Shown here in pieces: positions 6,661-15,496 of a DNA stretch of 64,000 bases (positions are counted from its first letter, which is position 1; each line of letters opens with the position of its first letter). The stretch comes from Spirosoma sp. KUDC1026. GTDB lineage: Bacteria; Bacteroidota; Bacteroidia; Cytophagales; Spirosomataceae. Below the pieces are notes generated by a model that was given only the letters and a program-made list of their open reading frames with translations, had not been told where the DNA came from and did no database searches. Both the position numbers and the translations under genes were made by a program. The stretch is taken from assembly GCF_013375035.1 (NCBI RefSeq), contig NZ_CP056032.1, forward strand, positions 2,402,001 through 2,466,000, read 5' to 3'.

Positions 6661-9366
6661 ATGAAAAAACTTTTAGCTGTTTTATTTCTTTGTAGCTTTT
6701 CCATCTCTCGCCTGTGGGCACAGGCCACGGTCGATCCGGAATTACGGACGGCCCTACGAACAAACCCATTGGCGCAGGTCATTGTAACGTTTAACGGAAG
6801 CGGGGCTCCTTCACCAACGCAGGTTGGTCTCCTGGCGCGGCTGGGTATTTTGAAAGGCGTTACGTTGCGGGCGTTGCCGATTGCGGGGGTACTGGCCACG
6901 GCCCTTCAGGTGGAAGCGCTGGCGCTACGTCCGGAAGTACGTTCGATCTATCTTAACAAACGACTGACTTACTTCAATTTCGACGATACGCACCTGACGG
7001 GCGTTAAACGACTGCGAGCCGATAAATCGATGACCGCCCGTAACAACGGTTCGCCCATTTCCGGTAAGGGTATCGGGGTGCTCATTAACGATAGTGGTGT
7101 TGATGGGACGCATGACGATATCAAGTTTGGTTCGCACCTGGTTCAAAACACGCTGGGGTCGACCAACCTGAATTCGCTGAGCTCGTTGTTGCCGGTAACC
7201 TATATCGAAGGCATACCAAATACCGACAATAACTCGGGGCACGGAACGCACTGCGCCGGTACGGTGGGCGGAAACGGAACTAAGTCGGGTGGGAAATATG
7301 AGGGCGTTGCTCCTGGCGCTTCGCTGCTGGGTTACGGTTCGGGCGCGGCTCTGCTGGTGCTGGATGCCATCGGTGGCTTCGATTACGCCCTGACGCATCA
7401 GTATCAATACAACATCCGCGTGATCAGTAATTCGTTCGGAACCAGTGGTACGTTCGATCCGAATGATCCGCTCAATATAGCTACCAAGAAAGCCTACGAT
7501 CGGGGAATGGTTGTCGTATTTGCGGCTGGCAATGAAGGACCTGGTGCCGACACGCACAATCCATACGCCATTGCTCCCTGGGTTATCTCAGTGGGCGCGG
7601 GCGACCGGTATGGCCGTCTGGCTGAGTTTTCCTCGCGAGGTGTGCTGAACGAAGGTGGTTCGTTTACAGTCGATGGCGAAAGCTGGTCGTTCAAAAACGA
7701 ACCGACCATCGTCGCGCCGGGCGTTGACGTCGTGTCGACGCGGGTGATCGGTCCGATTGCCTCGCTGGGCATTCAGCAGGACGTCGAAACGCTGGAACCT
7801 GCCCATGTCCCGTTCTACACGCATATGAGCGGTACCTCGATGGCCACTCCGCACCTGGCGGGGGTTGTGGCGCTGATGCTGGAGGCCAAACCGTCGCTTT
7901 CACCTGCTCAGGTAAAGGAAATTATTCAGAAAACGGCGACTAACATGCCCAGTCGGCAGTCGTGGGAAGTGGGGGCTGGTTACGTAAACGCGTACGCAGC
8001 CATTGATAAAATTTACCGGAACGCAGCCTTTGGCTCGACGGTCAACAGCGCCCGGACATTTACCAGCAGTGTCGACAGTCAGGTGTCAACGCAGAACTTT
8101 TCGATTAATTACAACCCGGCGCTGACGACCAATAACCAGATCACGTTCTCAGTCGCGTCGGGTACTAACAGTATTGACGTAAAAATGTCGGCAGGTGGCC
8201 TACTGGGGCAGACCGGTAATTCGACCAACCTGATCCTGACCGACCCAGCGGGCACGCAGTATCGGTCGGGTATTCCGGTGGCGTTCGCGCTGTCGTCCGA
8301 TCGGAGTGTAGCGGTTGCTTCGCCCAAACCCGGTGTCTGGACCCTGAAAGCGGATGGGCTGCAGGGCGTTGCGTTACCCGAAACAGTTACGGGTACGATT
8401 ACGCTGCTAACCGCTAGTGGTACCTCGGGTCTGCGCGACATCGTTGGCCACCCCGCCGAAGCGTCCATCAAAATGGCGGTCAGCAACCGGCTGGTCGATG
8501 GGATCTACGGTGAGTTCCGCCCCAACGAATCGCTGAAACGCATTCACCTGGCCGACTACCTGACCATGGGGCAGGCCATTCGGCAGTTTTTCCCAACAGA
8601 AGGAACAAAAACGTTTTTCGACGTAGAAGGAACGCAGGTGTTGCTGGCCGAAGCGGTAACGGCTAAAGGTGGCGCATTGCGTGATAATCAGCAGAAGTTC
8701 AATGGGGTGATGCTGCCCAAGTATAAGGATATTTTCTCGCCCTGGGATGATGTAAACCGCGTGTCGCTGACTTATTCACTGGTGCAGAGTCTGGGGCTGC
8801 AGGAAGCTGCGCTGGCCCGAATCGGCAAGCCTATCTCGGTTACTGTGAACGGCGAAACGCTGACGATCGAAGATGCGTCCAGCATCCCCGCTGGTCTGGA
8901 AGGCTACGTCAGCGTGGCGCTGGAGCTGAATCTGATCAACGCTTTCTTCACGGCCTCGCAGGGGCCTTACGATCTGAAGCCAACCCTGCACGCTACGTTC
9001 AAACCGGGCCAGACGGTAAGCCGGGCCGACTTTGCAGTGATCGTGACGCGGACCTTCCCGCAGTGGGAAGCGCTTACCCAGCCTGGCGCTCGGGTAGCAG
9101 CCCAGGAGTTGGCGCGGGAGACAACTGCTTATCCAAATCCGTTCTCGGGGAGTACGACCATCAGTTACACCCTGCCGCAGGAAGAACACGTAACGGTAGA
9201 GGTGTCGAGCGTGCTGGGCTACCGGCTGCAAACGCTGGTGAACGAACAAAAACCAGCCGGTCGCCATCAGGTCAACTTCGACGGCAACGGACTGATGCCC
9301 GGCAATTACCTAATCAGTGTCAAAACGCCGACGGGTTCGTCATCCCGCCGGGTTGTCGTGAAATAA
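6661..9366 (+). CDS. S8 family subtilisin-like peptidase with SLH-like repeats and T9SS sorting domain
   Basis: A 901-residue secreted protease. The ATG at 6661 is chosen because MKKLLAVLFLCSFS...LWAQ is a standard signal peptide; the frame runs further upstream without sense. The catalytic triad is Asp in INDSGVDG (near 143), His in SGHGTHCAG (near 192) and Ser in SGTSMATPHLAG (near 392). Residues about 592-645 (HPAEASIKMAVSNRLVDG...FRPNESLKR) and 743-800 (VALELNLINAF...FKPGQTVSRADFAVIV) resemble S-layer homology repeats, with a weaker one between them. The last 80 residues (YPNPFSGSTTISY to the final VVVK) form a T9SS type A sorting domain. The protein should be exported by Sec, then carried across the outer membrane by T9SS and anchored or released. 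A strong terminator follows. Confidence 0.93.
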   Translation: MKKLLAVLFLCSFSISRLWAQATVDPELRTALRTNPLAQVIVTFNGSGAPSPTQVGLLARLGILKGVTLRALPIAGVLATALQVEALALRPEVRSIYLNKRLTYFNFDDTHLTGVKRLRADKSMTARNNGSPISGKGIGVLINDSGVDGTHDDIKFGSHLVQNTLGSTNLNSLSSLLPVTYIEGIPNTDNNSGHGTHCAGTVGGNGTKSGGKYEGVAPGASLLGYGSGAALLVLDAIGGFDYALTHQYQYNIRVISNSFGTSGTFDPNDPLNIATKKAYDRGMVVVFAAGNEGPGADTHNPYAIAPWVISVGAGDRYGRLAEFSSRGVLNEGGSFTVDGESWSFKNEPTIVAPGVDVVSTRVIGPIASLGIQQDVETLEPAHVPFYTHMSGTSMATPHLAGVVALMLEAKPSLSPAQVKEIIQKTATNMPSRQSWEVGAGYVNAYAAIDKIYRNAAFGSTVNSARTFTSSVDSQVSTQNFSINYNPALTTNNQITFSVASGTNSIDVKMSAGGLLGQTGNSTNLILTDPAGTQYRSGIPVAFALSSDRSVAVASPKPGVWTLKADGLQGVALPETVTGTITLLTASGTSGLRDIVGHPAEASIKMAVSNRLVDGIYGEFRPNESLKRIHLADYLTMGQAIRQFFPTEGTKTFFDVEGTQVLLAEAVTAKGGALRDNQQKFNGVMLPKYKDIFSPWDDVNRVSLTYSLVQSLGLQEAALARIGKPISVTVNGETLTIEDASSIPAGLEGYVSVALELNLINAFFTASQGPYDLKPTLHATFKPGQTVSRADFAVIVTRTFPQWEALTQPGARVAAQELARETTAYPNPFSGSTTISYTLPQEEHVTVEVSSVLGYRLQTLVNEQKPAGRHQVNFDGNGLMPGNYLISVKTPTGSSSRRVVVK

Positions 9367-9388
9367 ACAATAAATTGGTTTGTTTAGC

Positions 9389-9420
9389 AAAGGCCGGTTC
9401 CTGTTGGGGCCGGCCTTTTT
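9389..9420 (+). terminator. Rho-independent terminator after the subtilase gene
   Basis: A 9-bp stem, AAAGGCCGG pairing with CCGGCCTTT across a 12-base loop, running into a T-run. It lies 22 bases past the stop and also sits between convergent genes. Confidence 0.85.
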
Positions 9421-9425
9421 GCTGA

Positions 9426-11651
9426 TCAGCCAATCAGTTTATCGGGCGTAATGGGCAGGTCGCGAACCCGCTTGCCGGTGGCGTGGTACACTGCATTGGC
9501 AATGGCCGCGGCAAATCCAATCAAACCAATTTCACCCATGCCCTTTGCTCCAATCGGATCAATAATGGTATCGGGTTCGTCAATCAGGATCACGTCAACG
9601 TCTGGTATGTCGGCGCAAACAGGCAGATGGTATTCAGCCAGGTTGTTGTTCGTATAGCGGCCGTAGCGATGGTCGAGAATGCCCTCTTCCATCAGCGCCA
9701 TGCCGATACCCCAGGCAACGCATCCGTGCACCTGGCTATGGGCTGTTTTCTGGTTGACAACCTTGCCGACATCCAGCGCCGACACCACCCGCTGCATCCG
9801 GACCTCGCCCGTTGCGGGATGAACATGCACCTCAACAAACGTAGCGCAGAACGACTTGCTGGAATAGTTCTTCTGCTCTGGCCCGCTTTCTGAATCGACC
9901 TTTACTTCGACAGCAGGCAGCTTCTGCTGCTTCAGTACGTCAGCATACGATACGTGTCCTGCTTTTGTTTTATGCCTGATCTGCCCGTTCTCCGCCATCA
10001 GGTCAGCAACGGCAGCGCCATGCAGCGGAGTGCCGTCCTGCTGGCTGGCCAGGCTCAGTAGTTTCTGTTGCAGGGCCACGCAGACATCATGCACGGCTGA
10101 TCCTACAGACGCCGTCGTATGCGAACCGAACTGGCCTGGCGCGGGTGGAAATGAAGAATCGCCCAGTTCGAAACGTACCAGCGCTGGGTTGAGGCCCAGC
10201 ACCGAAGCCGCGATCTGGGTCATGATGGTGTACGTACCGGGGCCAACGTCGGCGGTTGAACTACGTACCAGAACGGTCCCGTCGGCCATCAGTCTGGCGC
10301 TGGCCGATGCCTTCGTCCGGGCGGCTTTATAGATGCCCGCGCTCATGCCCATACCCACCAGCCAGTCGCCCGACCGCATGGAGCGGGGATTGGGGTCGCG
10401 TTTCGACCAGCCGAACTGCTTGGCTCCGCGTTCGTAGCAGGCTTTTAGCTGATTGCTCGACCAGGGTAGTTTCGCTTCGGGGTCGGTAGCTGCGAAGTTC
10501 TTGATGCGCAACTCAACCGGGTCCATACGCAGCGCATAGGCTAGCTCGTCCATTGCCGACTCCAGGGCAAACGAGCCACTGGCTTCGCCGGGGCCACGTG
10601 TCCAGCAGGGCGTACTCAGATCGAGCGGCACCAGTTTGTAAACTGTGTTCAGGTTCGGCACGGCGTACATACTTTTGGTGGGGTCGACGATCCGTTCGGT
10701 GAACTGCTCGAAGGTAGACGTCATACCAAAGGCCTCGTGCGTCAGGCCAACCAGCGTTCCATCGGCAGTGACACCCAGGCCAACCTTTTGCGTGGACCGG
10801 GGCCGGTAGCCGACCATATTAAAGGCCTGCTCGCGTTTCAGCGCCACCTTGACCGGGCGACCAACCTGCTTGGCTCCCAGAATAGCGGCCATTTCCTGGG
10901 GCCATACCCGCGACGAGCTGCCGAAGGCACCACCCACAAAGGGCGAATGGATCTGCACGTTGCTTTCGGGGAGTTGAAACAACCGCATGATGTCTTTCTG
11001 CGCCAGCTTTGTTGCCTGGGTTTTATTATACACGGTCACCTTGTCTGTGCCCTCCCAAACGGCCGTGGCCGCGTGGGGTTCCATTGGGTTGTGGACATTG
11101 ATCGGTGTCTGATATTCCTGTTCAATACGTACCGAAGCCGTTTTGTAGGCGTCGCGCTTGCCCCGCAGGTAATCATCTTCGCGCTTAGGCTTGACGCCCC
11201 GCTTCAGATTCGTTTTCAGATTGGTCTGATGCGGGCTTTTCGCGTAGGTCACTTTCACCAGCGAGGCCGCATAGGTTGCCCGTTCGAACGTATCGGCTAC
11301 GACCAGGGCGACCGGCTGATTATTGTAATAAATCTGGTTGTCGTAAAAGACCCGAAACTCCTGCCCCTCTACGCGCGATTCTTTTGGGTCAATCGGAATA
11401 TCGTAGCCGGGTACAGCAGGTCTGTTTTCGTGCGTAACGATCGCCAGCACACCAGGCGACCGTTCGGCTTCACGAACGTCGATGCGGGTGATTCGGCCCC
11501 GTGTAATTGTACTGGTTGCCAGGACACCAAACGTGACGCCGGGCAGGTTGTATTCGGCGGCATACGTAGCGCCACCGGTCACTTTGAGCGGACCGTCGAC
11601 CCGACTCATGGGGTCGCCGAGATGAATGGGCTGGGCAAGGGCTTTGGTCAT
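9426..11651 (-). CDS. Xanthine dehydrogenase/aldehyde oxidase family molybdopterin-binding subunit (orphan)
   Basis: A 741-residue protein of the YagR/PaoC-like large-subunit type. It opens with an Ald_Xan_dh_C-like domain (MSRVDGPLKVTGGATYAAEY, then PGVLAIVTHEN). The MoCo-binding domains follow, with FVGGAFGSSSRVWPQE and a C-terminal GAKGMGEIG segment carrying the expected catalytic Glu. The family hydroxylates aldehydes or N-heterocycles using a molybdenum cofactor, usually as a trimer with a 2Fe-2S subunit and an FAD subunit encoded just upstream. No such genes are present: the 187 bases upstream of the start are empty and the next gene is divergent. No Tat signal is visible at this start. 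The substrate cannot be told from sequence. Confidence 0.88.
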   Translation of the reverse strand: MTKALAQPIHLGDPMSRVDGPLKVTGGATYAAEYNLPGVTFGVLATSTITRGRITRIDVREAERSPGVLAIVTHENRPAVPGYDIPIDPKESRVEGQEFRVFYDNQIYYNNQPVALVVADTFERATYAASLVKVTYAKSPHQTNLKTNLKRGVKPKREDDYLRGKRDAYKTASVRIEQEYQTPINVHNPMEPHAATAVWEGTDKVTVYNKTQATKLAQKDIMRLFQLPESNVQIHSPFVGGAFGSSSRVWPQEMAAILGAKQVGRPVKVALKREQAFNMVGYRPRSTQKVGLGVTADGTLVGLTHEAFGMTSTFEQFTERIVDPTKSMYAVPNLNTVYKLVPLDLSTPCWTRGPGEASGSFALESAMDELAYALRMDPVELRIKNFAATDPEAKLPWSSNQLKACYERGAKQFGWSKRDPNPRSMRSGDWLVGMGMSAGIYKAARTKASASARLMADGTVLVRSSTADVGPGTYTIMTQIAASVLGLNPALVRFELGDSSFPPAPGQFGSHTTASVGSAVHDVCVALQQKLLSLASQQDGTPLHGAAVADLMAENGQIRHKTKAGHVSYADVLKQQKLPAVEVKVDSESGPEQKNYSSKSFCATFVEVHVHPATGEVRMQRVVSALDVGKVVNQKTAHSQVHGCVAWGIGMALMEEGILDHRYGRYTNNNLAEYHLPVCADIPDVDVILIDEPDTIIDPIGAKGMGEIGLIGFAAAIANAVYHATGKRVRDLPITPDKLIG

Positions 11652-11838
11652 AATCGATGGATATTGAGATCGTCAACGCCTACGCTGACTAAAGTCGAAA
11701 ATGAAGGGCAAGGTTTGACCTGACAAGAAGTTAGTGAGACAGTTGGTGGGCAATACCCTAACCAAAGCGGTCTTCGGCTGGTTATCCATCACAAACAATG
11801 CCCCGTGACGTGCCGGGTACGCTCCAAAATTCTATACA

Positions 11839-12207
11839 ATGGAAACGATTTATGAATGGCTGCTGGCCTACATGGGTAAGGAGGAAAAATACTACACAAT
11901 CCTGAACGCCCAGCGCCATGATGCGCATGATTCAGCGATGATTGAGGTACTGGCCCGAACCAAAGACTTTCAATCAGTAGCCATGCTGATTTACCAAAGC
12001 GCGACTCCCCCCAGCCAGCAACCAGCCTGGGTGCCCCCGCAGGCAGCGCAGACCGACTTCCTGTTCGATGACGCCCGACAAGTGGTCGAGTATCTGGAAA
12101 CGGGCGAAGGTGCTACGCTGGCTAGTGATAAAACGGGGATTCATCTGATTCTGATTGTACCGGAAGACGACACGGCACCTATTGCGTTCGACCAATTCGG
12201 CCTGTAA
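11839..12207 (+). CDS. Hypothetical protein, 122 residues
   Basis: A soluble acidic protein with no signal peptide (METIYEWLLAYMGKEEKYY). The first 60 residues look helical. The region around 60-75 is rich in Pro and Gln (PPSQQPAWVPPQAAQ), and the end (GIHLILIVPEDDTAPIAFDQFGL) looks like beta strands. I do not recognise the family. The next gene starts three bases past this stop, so the two are almost certainly cotranscribed and perhaps translationally coupled. Confidence 0.6.
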   Translation: METIYEWLLAYMGKEEKYYTILNAQRHDAHDSAMIEVLARTKDFQSVAMLIYQSATPPSQQPAWVPPQAAQTDFLFDDARQVVEYLETGEGATLASDKTGIHLILIVPEDDTAPIAFDQFGL

Positions 12208-12210
12208 GCG

Positions 12211-12609
12211 ATGCTGCTATCTATGCTAATGCTGGTTACTAGCCTGTTGGGGCAAACGCCAAAACCAGCTACCAAACCAATCCGCGTTCACTTCGAGCGG
12301 GGTGCTATCACCGCGCAGATTAAAAGTCAGCTGACCGAAAAACAGGAGGGAGCTTACTACCTGGTCGATGCCAAGGCGGGGCAGCAGATGGTGGTGCATA
12401 CTGCCGGGCTCTCCACCGAACCCATCTACCACATGGTGCCTATTGCAGTCGTGTATTCGCCATCGGGGAAATATAGTGGCGACAAAGGGCCTATTAACTT
12501 CGACGAGAAACTAACCGAAACCGGTACGTACACCATCCGCGTCGCCCGGAACCAGATGGCGTCGAATGTCAAGGCCGGACCATATCTACTGGAGATTATT
12601 ATTCGATGA
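12211..12609 (+). CDS. Small secreted beta-rich hypothetical protein
   Basis: A 132-residue protein starting MLLSMLMLVTSLLGQ, a short signal peptide ending near residue 15. The mature part is strand-rich. Its segments AYYLVDAKAGQQMVVHTA, VAVVYSPSGKY and ETGTYTIRVARN resemble the bacterial pre-peptidase C-terminal (PPC-like) beta-sandwich, where a 'tGtYtlrV' strand is typical. That resemblance is only pattern-level. It follows the preceding gene by three bases. A periplasmic or surface location is likely; the function is unknown. Confidence 0.65.
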   Translation: MLLSMLMLVTSLLGQTPKPATKPIRVHFERGAITAQIKSQLTEKQEGAYYLVDAKAGQQMVVHTAGLSTEPIYHMVPIAVVYSPSGKYSGDKGPINFDEKLTETGTYTIRVARNQMASNVKAGPYLLEIIIR

Positions 12610-12624
12610 AACAGCGTAGGACGT

Positions 12625-12766
12625 TGGAGAAAAGACTATAGACAAGAGAGAAAAGACTACAGACGTAAGAGAAAAGAGTATGGACGGAAGACCTGCTACT
12701 GTCTTTTCTCTTACGGCTCATGTCTATGGTCTTTTAGCTATCCATCTACAGTCTTTCATCGCCTAT
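12625..12766. repeat. Word-repeat hairpin A: purine-rich tandem units and their complement
   Basis: The left half carries three degenerate copies of a word like GAGAAAAGACTAYAGAC (about 12629-12690). The right half (about 12695-12757) carries their approximate reverse complements in reverse order (CTGTCTTTTCTCTTACG, GTCTATGGTCTTTTAGC, CTACAGTCTTTC). The result is a long imperfect hairpin of roughly 55-60 bp arms. It fills the intergenic gap downstream of the two small hypothetical genes and upstream of an SDR gene. It may act as a terminator or stability element, but there is no T-run. Confidence 0.75.
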
Positions 12767-12824
12767 CCAATTCTAACCTTCCTACTTCAATGGCGTTATA
12801 CCCATGAATTGACCTAAAATCGAT

Positions 12825-13868
12825 ATGAATACGACTTCAAATCAGACAAAAACGCTGCTGTGGGGACTGGCCGGACTTGGAGCATGGGCCCTGACAAAAG
12901 CTCTGCTGGCACAGCGACGTAAGATAGATTTTCGGGATAAAGCGGTTATTGTAACCGGCGGATCGCGGGGGCTGGGACTGGCGATATCCCGGCAGCTGGC
13001 AAAGGAAGGGGCCAGGCTGGCTTTGTGCGCTCGTGATGCCGACGAGTTAGCCCGCGCAAAAGCCGATCTGCTGACCTATGGCGGAATGGTATTTACCTAC
13101 GCCTGCGACATTACCGACAAAGCCGAAGTAGAACGTTTTGCCGAGGCCGCCCGGCAGGAAATTGGGCCCATCGACGTACTGATCAACAATGCGGGGATTA
13201 TTCTGGTAACGCCCTACGAGCATAGCACGGAGGATGATTTCCGGGATGCAATGGATACCAATTTCTGGGCGCCCTATCACCTCATTAATGCCGTGCTGCC
13301 GCAGATGCTGGCCCGAAAATCGGGACGGATCGTCAACGTAACGTCCATTGGCGGGAAGATCTCCGTGCCCCATTTGCTTCCGTATTCAGCGAGCAAGTTT
13401 GCACTGGTAGGCTACTCGGAAGGGTTACGGGCCGAGTTGCTCAAAGACAACATCTACGTAACGACCGTGTGCCCCGGCCTCACCCGCACCGGCAGCCCCC
13501 GTAACGCTATTTTCAAAGGTAAAAATGAGGACGAATACGCCTGGTTCAAAATTGCTGATTCGCTGCCGCTGGTGACCAGCAGCGCCGAAGCTTGCGCCGG
13601 TGAGATCATTGATGCCTGCCGCTACGGGGAAGCCGAACGACTGGTGTCGTGGCCCACGAAGGTGAGTGCCGCCGTGCAGGGACTGAGCCCGAATCTGGTA
13701 GCTGAGCTGAGTGCCGTAACAAACGAATTTCTCCTTCCCGACAAGGAAACGGATGGTTCGGGAGGGCAGCGCGTTGCGGGAAAAGATAGCGAAACGGCCT
13801 TGTCCGATTCAGCCTTGGCAACGCTAACCGATCAGGCCGCGGTGCGCAATAATGAATTAGGAGACTAA
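12825..13868 (+). CDS. SDR family NAD(P)-dependent oxidoreductase with N-terminal membrane segment
   Basis: A 347-residue short-chain dehydrogenase. Residues 9-28 (TLLWGLAGLGAWALTKALLA) form a likely membrane anchor. The Rossmann fold follows with TGGSRGLG (cofactor loop), NNAGI, catalytic Ser in VNVTSIGGK and the YSASK tetrad Tyr/Lys. A typical SDR is about 250 residues; the extra here is the N-terminal anchor and about 60 low-complexity, acidic C-terminal residues. It probably reduces or oxidises a hydrophobic substrate at the inner membrane. The substrate is unknown. An FkbM methyltransferase gene follows about 120 bases downstream. Confidence 0.85.
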   Translation: MNTTSNQTKTLLWGLAGLGAWALTKALLAQRRKIDFRDKAVIVTGGSRGLGLAISRQLAKEGARLALCARDADELARAKADLLTYGGMVFTYACDITDKAEVERFAEAARQEIGPIDVLINNAGIILVTPYEHSTEDDFRDAMDTNFWAPYHLINAVLPQMLARKSGRIVNVTSIGGKISVPHLLPYSASKFALVGYSEGLRAELLKDNIYVTTVCPGLTRTGSPRNAIFKGKNEDEYAWFKIADSLPLVTSSAEACAGEIIDACRYGEAERLVSWPTKVSAAVQGLSPNLVAELSAVTNEFLLPDKETDGSGGQRVAGKDSETALSDSALATLTDQAAVRNNELGD

Positions 13869-13989
13869 CGTTTGGTTGTTTATTCAGGAGAAACGAACAG
13901 ACGGGTCATGTAAATCTGTGACCTTTCGCGTTTTCGTATTCAAAAAAATGCTGGCTTTCGCCACTGTCTGTTCGCCAAACCTGACTGAA

Positions 13990-14733
13990 ATGAAAAAGCG
14001 CCTTGTCAAAGCGGTACGATCTGTCTTTACCCCCCTGGGGGTGTACCTGGCCCCAAATTACCCGAACATCGTGAACGGGCACAAACTGGAGGACGATCTT
14101 CGGATTTTATTACCTGAAGCTAATCCGCTCTGTTTCGATATTGGTGCTAACCGGGGGCAAACGATCGAGCTTCTGCAGGACTGCCTGAACGAGCCGAGCA
14201 TTCATTCGTTCGAACCCGCATCAACGACCTATGCTGAGCTATTGAGCAAGTCGTTTGGGCCGCGTGTACAGTGTCATCAGCTTGCATTGGGGGAGCAGGT
14301 GGGCACGGCTGAATTCCGAAACTACAAAGTGTCGGAGTTGAGTTCGTTTCTGCCCATGAACCCCGACAAAAACGAAAATTTTTTCGCCGAAGAAGAGCTG
14401 ATGTCGGTGGAGTCTGTGCCCGTCGACACGCTGGATAATTTCTGTTCGGTGCAGGCCATCGATCGTATCGACCTGCTCAAAATTGATACGCAGGGATTTG
14501 AACTGCCCGTCTTACACGGAGCCGCCGAGCTATTCAAACAGGGGAAAATCGGTGCCGTCCTGCTGGAGCTGAATTTCGCAACACTATACGAAGGCCAGTC
14601 CGACCCACTGGTTATTCTTCAGTTGTTACGTAGCTACCAGATGCGGCTGGTGGATTACTACGAAACCGAACGCATCAACGGCAAAGAAATCTCCTGGACA
14701 ACTGCACTGTTTATTCATTACCCGAATCGCTAG
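13990..14733 (+). CDS. FkbM family methyltransferase
   Basis: A 247-residue SAM-dependent methyltransferase from ATG at 13990 (MKKRLVKAVRS). The frame extends upstream to an ATG at 13948 and a TTG at 13876, but those N-termini look unlike the family. SAM motif I is CFDIGANRGQT (near residue 50), the post-I acidic residue is in HSFEPAS, and IDLLKIDTQGFELPVLHGA is the FkbM signature. The family O-methylates sugars or polyketides. The substrate here is unknown and no glycosyltransferase cluster surrounds it. It may share a transcript with the upstream SDR gene. Confidence 0.88.
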   Translation: MKKRLVKAVRSVFTPLGVYLAPNYPNIVNGHKLEDDLRILLPEANPLCFDIGANRGQTIELLQDCLNEPSIHSFEPASTTYAELLSKSFGPRVQCHQLALGEQVGTAEFRNYKVSELSSFLPMNPDKNENFFAEEELMSVESVPVDTLDNFCSVQAIDRIDLLKIDTQGFELPVLHGAAELFKQGKIGAVLLELNFATLYEGQSDPLVILQLLRSYQMRLVDYYETERINGKEISWTTALFIHYPNR

Positions 14734-14877
14734 CAGGAGTTTTAGTACATCTTTTTGTGTGTGTTCGGTAAACTAGACACGGTTTGACTGCAGCTGGCTG
14801 AGTTAGAAACAATTCGGCTTATAGGTCTGTTTTTTTCAATCAGGGGTAACGCCAAATTGTTCTCTCCTGAGGAGATT

Positions 14878-15399
14878 ATGAGCAGTGCTTTTTTGAAAAA
14901 CGAAACGGCTGATGCCCCCGTTGTAATACCGGCTCGCGCGCCTTTACCACCGGGTACACCCAATTACGTAACGCCCCGCGGTCTCGATCTGCTGCGTGCT
15001 GAACTCACTGATTTAGAAACTGAACGTGCTCATTTACAGGCCGCCCAAGTCGATGACCTAAATGAGCGTAGCCGGCAGCTAGCCCTGCTCAATGGGCGTA
15101 TTGCGAACCTGAATCAGCGTATTTCTAGCAGTAAAGTGGTCAACACGCATGAACAGGATAGCGTCCGCTTTGGTGCTACAATTAGTTTAAAGATACTGTC
15201 GGGAAAGCTAGCCAGTACGGAACGGCACTTAACTATCGTTGGTGTCGACGAAGCAAATGCCGCCAAGGATTTGATCGCTTTCACGGCTCCTCTGGCTCGC
15301 GCCTTGCAGGGGAAACGGGTAGGAGAGGTAATTGCCTGGCCACCTGCCCAGGGCCAGCAGAAAATGGAGATCGTGGCTATCAGGTACGATATAGCCTAA
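14878..15399 (+). CDS. GreA/GreB family transcription elongation factor
   Basis: A 173-residue protein from ATG at 14878, preceded by a GGAG sequence, which is unusual for this genome and supports the start. About 40 residues of leader precede the Gre fold (YVTPRGLDLLRAELTDLETERAHLQ). The N-terminal coiled coil keeps a D-L-x-E element (DDLNE) at the position of the catalytic acidic tip that stimulates RNA cleavage by RNA polymerase. The C-terminal FKBP-like domain (VRFGATISLKI to EIVAIRYD) is typical. It probably rescues backtracked polymerase or acts as a Gre-like regulator. A perfect 17-bp terminator hairpin follows. Confidence 0.85.
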   Translation: MSSAFLKNETADAPVVIPARAPLPPGTPNYVTPRGLDLLRAELTDLETERAHLQAAQVDDLNERSRQLALLNGRIANLNQRISSSKVVNTHEQDSVRFGATISLKILSGKLASTERHLTIVGVDEANAAKDLIAFTAPLARALQGKRVGEVIAWPPAQGQQKMEIVAIRYDIA

Positions 15400-15424
15400 G
15401 CTGCTTATTGTGCAGGCCAAGAAG

Positions 15425-15484
15425 ATAGTTGAGGGGTGTACGAACTGCCATACGTCGCGGTTAGTACACCCCTCAACTATTTTT
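15425..15484 (+). terminator. Terminator hairpin between convergent gre-like and TonB receptor genes
   Basis: A perfect 17-bp stem (15425-15441 with 15464-15480, starting ATAGTTGAGGGG) and a 22-base loop, followed by TTTTT on the plus strand. It fits termination of the gre-like gene and may also stop the opposing transcript. Confidence 0.8.
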
Positions 15485-15496
15485 GTTCACATTCCC

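Noticed and set aside
10737..11723. 328-residue plus-strand frame opposite the molybdopterin subunit gene
   Set aside because: It mirrors a clearly coding minus-strand gene, has no domain-like pattern and ends at no sensible gene boundary.
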